This document shows, piece by piece, positions 13,409-15,267 of a stretch of 15,267 nucleotides of DNA. The stretch spans positions 1 to 15,267 of the forward strand of contig CBDUVZ010000074.1 of assembly GCA_965370805.1 (NCBI GenBank). Direction: 5' to 3'. Within the stretch, counting starts at the first letter, position 1, and each line of letters begins with the position of its first letter. This DNA is from CBDUVZ01 sp965370805 (GTDB lineage: Bacteria > Hydrothermota > Tepidihabitantia > Tepidihabitantales > Tepidihabitantaceae). The notes under the pieces are model-generated. The model was given only the letters and a program-made list of their open reading frames with translations. It ran no database searches and had not been told where the DNA came from. Position numbers and translations under genes: made by a program.

Positions 13409-13435
13409 CTTGGTGCTCTTCGTGCCTTTGTGGTG
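13409..13435. repeat. 9-bp word array, CACCAAGG family (reverse orientation)
   Basis: CTTGGTGCT, CTTCGTGCC and TTTGTGGTG form three 9-bp units. The reverse complement reads CACCACAAA, GGCACGAAG, AGCACCAAG, the same family as 341-367. It lies 42 bp after the FG-GAP stop. No other terminator was seen there. Confidence 0.65.
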
Positions 13436-13471
13436 AGATTCCTGTGTCGGTTCCCGGGCAAGCTCGCCTGA

Positions 13472-13499
13472 TTGACAGTCCGGCAATCGCAGATATGAT
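13472..13499 (+). promoter_or_regulatory. Sigma70-type promoter of ftcD
   Basis: A perfect TTGACA (13472-13477) and TATGAT (13494-13499, five of six) are separated by 16 bp, the same spacing as at valS and pilT. Transcription would start near 13506, leaving a leader of about 145 nt before the ftcD ATG. Confidence 0.75.
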
Positions 13500-13512
13500 A
13501 GCGTCTTGTGTT

Positions 13513-13622
13513 GCAGAAAGGGTTCCAGGATTCTAGGGTTCCAGGGTTGGAGGACTTGAACCCTTGGCCCCTTGAATCCTCTTTCCGGCCCTTGACGCCT
13601 TGAACCTTTCTGCGCCGGAAAG
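13513..13622 (+). promoter_or_regulatory. Structured, repeat-derived leader of ftcD with competing hairpins
   Basis: Nested pairs: GCAGAAAGG (13513-13521) with CCTTTCTGC (13605-13613); AGGATTC (13527-13533) with GAATCCT (13574-13580); GGGTTC (13536-13541) with GAACCC (13558-13563). A rival stem, CTTTCCGGC (13581-13589) with GCCGGAAAG (13614-13622), cannot coexist with the outer pair in a simple fold. The sequence is made of GGTTCC/GGATTC words 7-9 bp apart and their complements. It could be a regulatory leader, or a repeat insertion lying in an untranslated region. No known riboswitch is recognised. Confidence 0.5.
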
Positions 13623-13649
13623 AACATCACAGGAAAGGAGTCTGGAGTT

Positions 13650-15164
13650 ATGCGCAGATTAGTGGAGTGCGTTCCGAATTTCAGCGAAGGACGCAAGCCC
13701 GAAGTTATCGAGCAGATTGTGGCCGCCATCAAGTCGGTCAACGGCGTGACGATGCTCGACTATGAGATGGATGGAGACCACAATCGGGCGGTTCTCAGTT
13801 TCGTCGGCGAGCCGGAGGCGGCTCTGGAGGCGGCTTTCCGTTCGGTCAAGCGGGGAAGCGAGCTTATTGACCTGACCAAGCATTCGGGCGAGCATCCGCG
13901 AATGGGCGCGGCCGACGTGGTGCCGTTTGTGCCGATTACGGGCGTGAAGCAGGCCGAGGCGATTGAACTGGCGAAGCGGCTGGCGAAGCGGATTGCCGAC
14001 GAACTCTCGATTCCGACTTATCTGTATGAACTTGCCGCAACGAGGCCGGACCGGGTTGACCTGGCGATTATCCGCAAGGGCGAGTTCGAAGGGCTACGCA
14101 CTGCAATCAAGAGCGACCCGGACCGGGCACCTGATTTCGGCAAGCCGGAGGTGCATCCGACCGCCGGGGCAACGGTTGTCGGGGTCCGGGCACCGCTGGT
14201 CGCGTACAACGTGAATCTTGCGACTACGGACCTGAAGGTAGCGAAGCGAATCGCGAAGGGAATCAGGTTCCGGAGCGGCGGGTATCGGTACGCCAAGGCG
14301 CTGGGGTTCGAGGTGAAGGAGAAGGGCTGCGTTCAGGTGTCGATCAACATGACCGATTACACCAAGACCCCGCTTTACCGGGTGTTCGAGACGGTGAAAC
14401 GGGAGGCGGAGCGCTGGGGCGTGAACGTGATCGAGTCGGAGATTGTCGGGCTGGTGCCCCAGGGCGCACTGAATGCCTGTTCCAGGTTTTACCTGCAACT
14501 CAACGGTTTCAGCCGGGACCAGATTCTGGAGAACAAGCTGGTGCCGGCCAAGGGAGTGCCGGACTTTCTCAATGAGCTGGCGTCCAGGGAGCCGACGCCG
14601 GGCGGCGGCTCGGCCGCTGCGTTTGACGGCGCGCTCGGGGTTGCACTGATGACGATGGTGGCCAAGTTGACTATCGGCAAGAAGGGGTATGAGGAGTTCG
14701 ACGAGGAACTCGCCGGCGTCAAAGAGCGGCTGATTCCGATGCGGGAGAAGTTTCTGGGCCTGGTTGAGGAGGATGCCGAGTCGTTCAAGCAGGTGATGAA
14801 GGCGTACAAGCTGCCGAAGATGACCGAGGAGGAGAAGCAGGAGCGGGACCAGGCAGTCAGCGACGCACTGAAGCTCGCAGCCGATGTGCCGTTCAGGACG
14901 ATGGAGCTGGCGCTTGAAGCCCTGAGATTGGCGGGTCCGATTGTCGAGCACGGTAACAAGGGTTCGATTACCGATGCCGGTGTCGCCACTATGAACCTGG
15001 ACTGTGCCTTCCGCGGGGCGCGGCTGAATGTGCTGATCAATCTGCCGAGCATCCGGGACGAGTCGTTCGTCAGTGAGAAGCGGGAGGCGATGGACGAGAT
15101 GGCATCCGAGTTGGACGGGCTGGTGAAGGAGTACCAGCAGGTGGTTTCCCGCAGGATGACGTAG
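13650..15164 (+). CDS. ftcD: Bifunctional glutamate formimidoyltransferase / formimidoyl-THF cyclodeaminase
   Basis: 504 residues with both activities of FTCD fused. The first transfers the formimino group from formiminoglutamate (histidine degradation) to tetrahydrofolate; the second releases ammonia to give 5,10-methenyl-THF. The transferase part spans about 1-298 (RLVECVPNFSEG at 3-14; KHSGEHPRMG at 77-86, with H82 at the position of the catalytic His of the mammalian enzyme). The cyclodeaminase part spans about 302-504 (PTPGGGSAAAFDGALG at 315-330, GSITDAGVA at 438-446). The total is slightly shorter than mammalian FTCD (541) but complete. The start is fixed by AGGAAAGGAG at 13631-13640, 9 bp before ATG. 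No other hut genes are in the window, so the folate one-carbon role may matter as much as histidine breakdown. Confidence 0.96.
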   Translation: MRRLVECVPNFSEGRKPEVIEQIVAAIKSVNGVTMLDYEMDGDHNRAVLSFVGEPEAALEAAFRSVKRGSELIDLTKHSGEHPRMGAADVVPFVPITGVKQAEAIELAKRLAKRIADELSIPTYLYELAATRPDRVDLAIIRKGEFEGLRTAIKSDPDRAPDFGKPEVHPTAGATVVGVRAPLVAYNVNLATTDLKVAKRIAKGIRFRSGGYRYAKALGFEVKEKGCVQVSINMTDYTKTPLYRVFETVKREAERWGVNVIESEIVGLVPQGALNACSRFYLQLNGFSRDQILENKLVPAKGVPDFLNELASREPTPGGGSAAAFDGALGVALMTMVAKLTIGKKGYEEFDEELAGVKERLIPMREKFLGLVEEDAESFKQVMKAYKLPKMTEEEKQERDQAVSDALKLAADVPFRTMELALEALRLAGPIVEHGNKGSITDAGVATMNLDCAFRGARLNVLINLPSIRDESFVSEKREAMDEMASELDGLVKEYQQVVSRRMT

Positions 15165-15191
15165 GCCGGGAAGTCGACAGAGGCGGGCACG

Positions 15192-15267
15192 ATGGCTGAT
15201 CCCGGAATGGTCGACCTTCACACGCACACTTTCTTTTCGGACGGTCTGTTTTCGCCTGAGGAACTGG
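15192..15267 (+). CDS. PHP-domain protein, N-terminal fragment
   Basis: Only 25 codons are visible before the window ends. MADPGMVDLHTHTFFSDGLF contains the PHP metal-binding signature DLHTHTxxSDG (histidines at residues 10 and 12, Asp at 17). PHP proteins are metal-dependent phosphoesterases, including histidinol-phosphatase-like and nucleotide-phosphate hydrolases; the subtype cannot be told from this fragment. It starts 27 bp after the ftcD stop, with a modest GAGG at 15180-15183, and is probably cotranscribed with ftcD. Confidence 0.85.
   Translation, partial: MADPGMVDLHTHTFFSDGLFSPEEL

Noticed and set aside
13650..15164. Two separate genes for transferase and cyclodeaminase
   Set aside because: The frame is continuous with no stop, and the junction near residue 300 has the length expected of fused FTCD.

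Overview
This is a G+C-rich bacterial window with short intergenic spaces, overlapping stop/start codons (TAATG, GTGA, ATGA) and several secreted proteins ending in FlgD/Ig-like C-terminal sorting domains (a 'WDG.D..G..V..GVYF' core and a K-V-[VL]-[IL]-[QT]-R end). That style, with a DUF5683-type envelope protein, a fused FTCD and in-frame repeat peptides inside genes, fits an uncultured FCB-type or candidate-phylum bacterium. Candidate division WOR-3 (Stahlbacteria) is my best guess, by inference only. I saw no tRNA, rRNA, CRISPR array, IS element or transposase.

Layout. 1-239: a 12-bp minisatellite. 250-750: a non-coding stretch built almost wholly from short degenerate words repeated with 7-, 9- or 14-bp periods, plus palindromes. 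783-5287 (+): a consensus promoter drives valS, then an OmpA/MotB-like peptidoglycan-binding protein, a small DUF5683-like membrane protein and a class II glutamine amidotransferase-like protein, closed by a strong terminator hairpin at 5316-5353. 5354-5717: no recognisable gene. 5718-6824 (-): a PilT-type twitching ATPase with its own promoter. 7092-11041 (+): two translationally coupled exported proteins, a transglutaminase-fold protein and a beta-sandwich protein, both with sorting domains. 11106-11453 (+): a VOC/glyoxalase-fold protein. 11472-11552: an orphan sorting-domain tail. 11601-13367 (+): a seven-motif FG-GAP propeller protein with a sorting domain. 13472-15164 (+): a promoter, a structured leader and a fused glutamate formimidoyltransferase/formimidoyl-THF cyclodeaminase. 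15192-end (+): the start of a PHP-domain protein.

Two things stand out. First, a family of degenerate short-period repeats: arrays of a 7-bp word lie end to end between genes, and the same kind of material sits in frame inside genes. valS carries a five-unit heptamer array and a separate 43-bp palindrome. The FG-GAP protein carries a five-unit heptamer array of the same word in the opposite orientation and an 8-bp array in its C-terminal sorting domain. All positions look like surface loops. Second, valS and pilT have consensus TTGACA-N16-TATAAT promoters placed only 7-8 bp before GTG start codons, so their mRNAs should be leaderless. The two promoters share a 12-mer around the -10 box. A third promoter (ftcD) has the same N16 spacing but a leader of about 145 nt with competing hairpins.

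Functionally the window mixes housekeeping (ValRS, folate/formimidoyl metabolism), envelope maintenance (OmpA-like, DUF5683-like), surface motility (PilT) and a surface or secreted protein set that would need a dedicated export/sorting apparatus encoded elsewhere.
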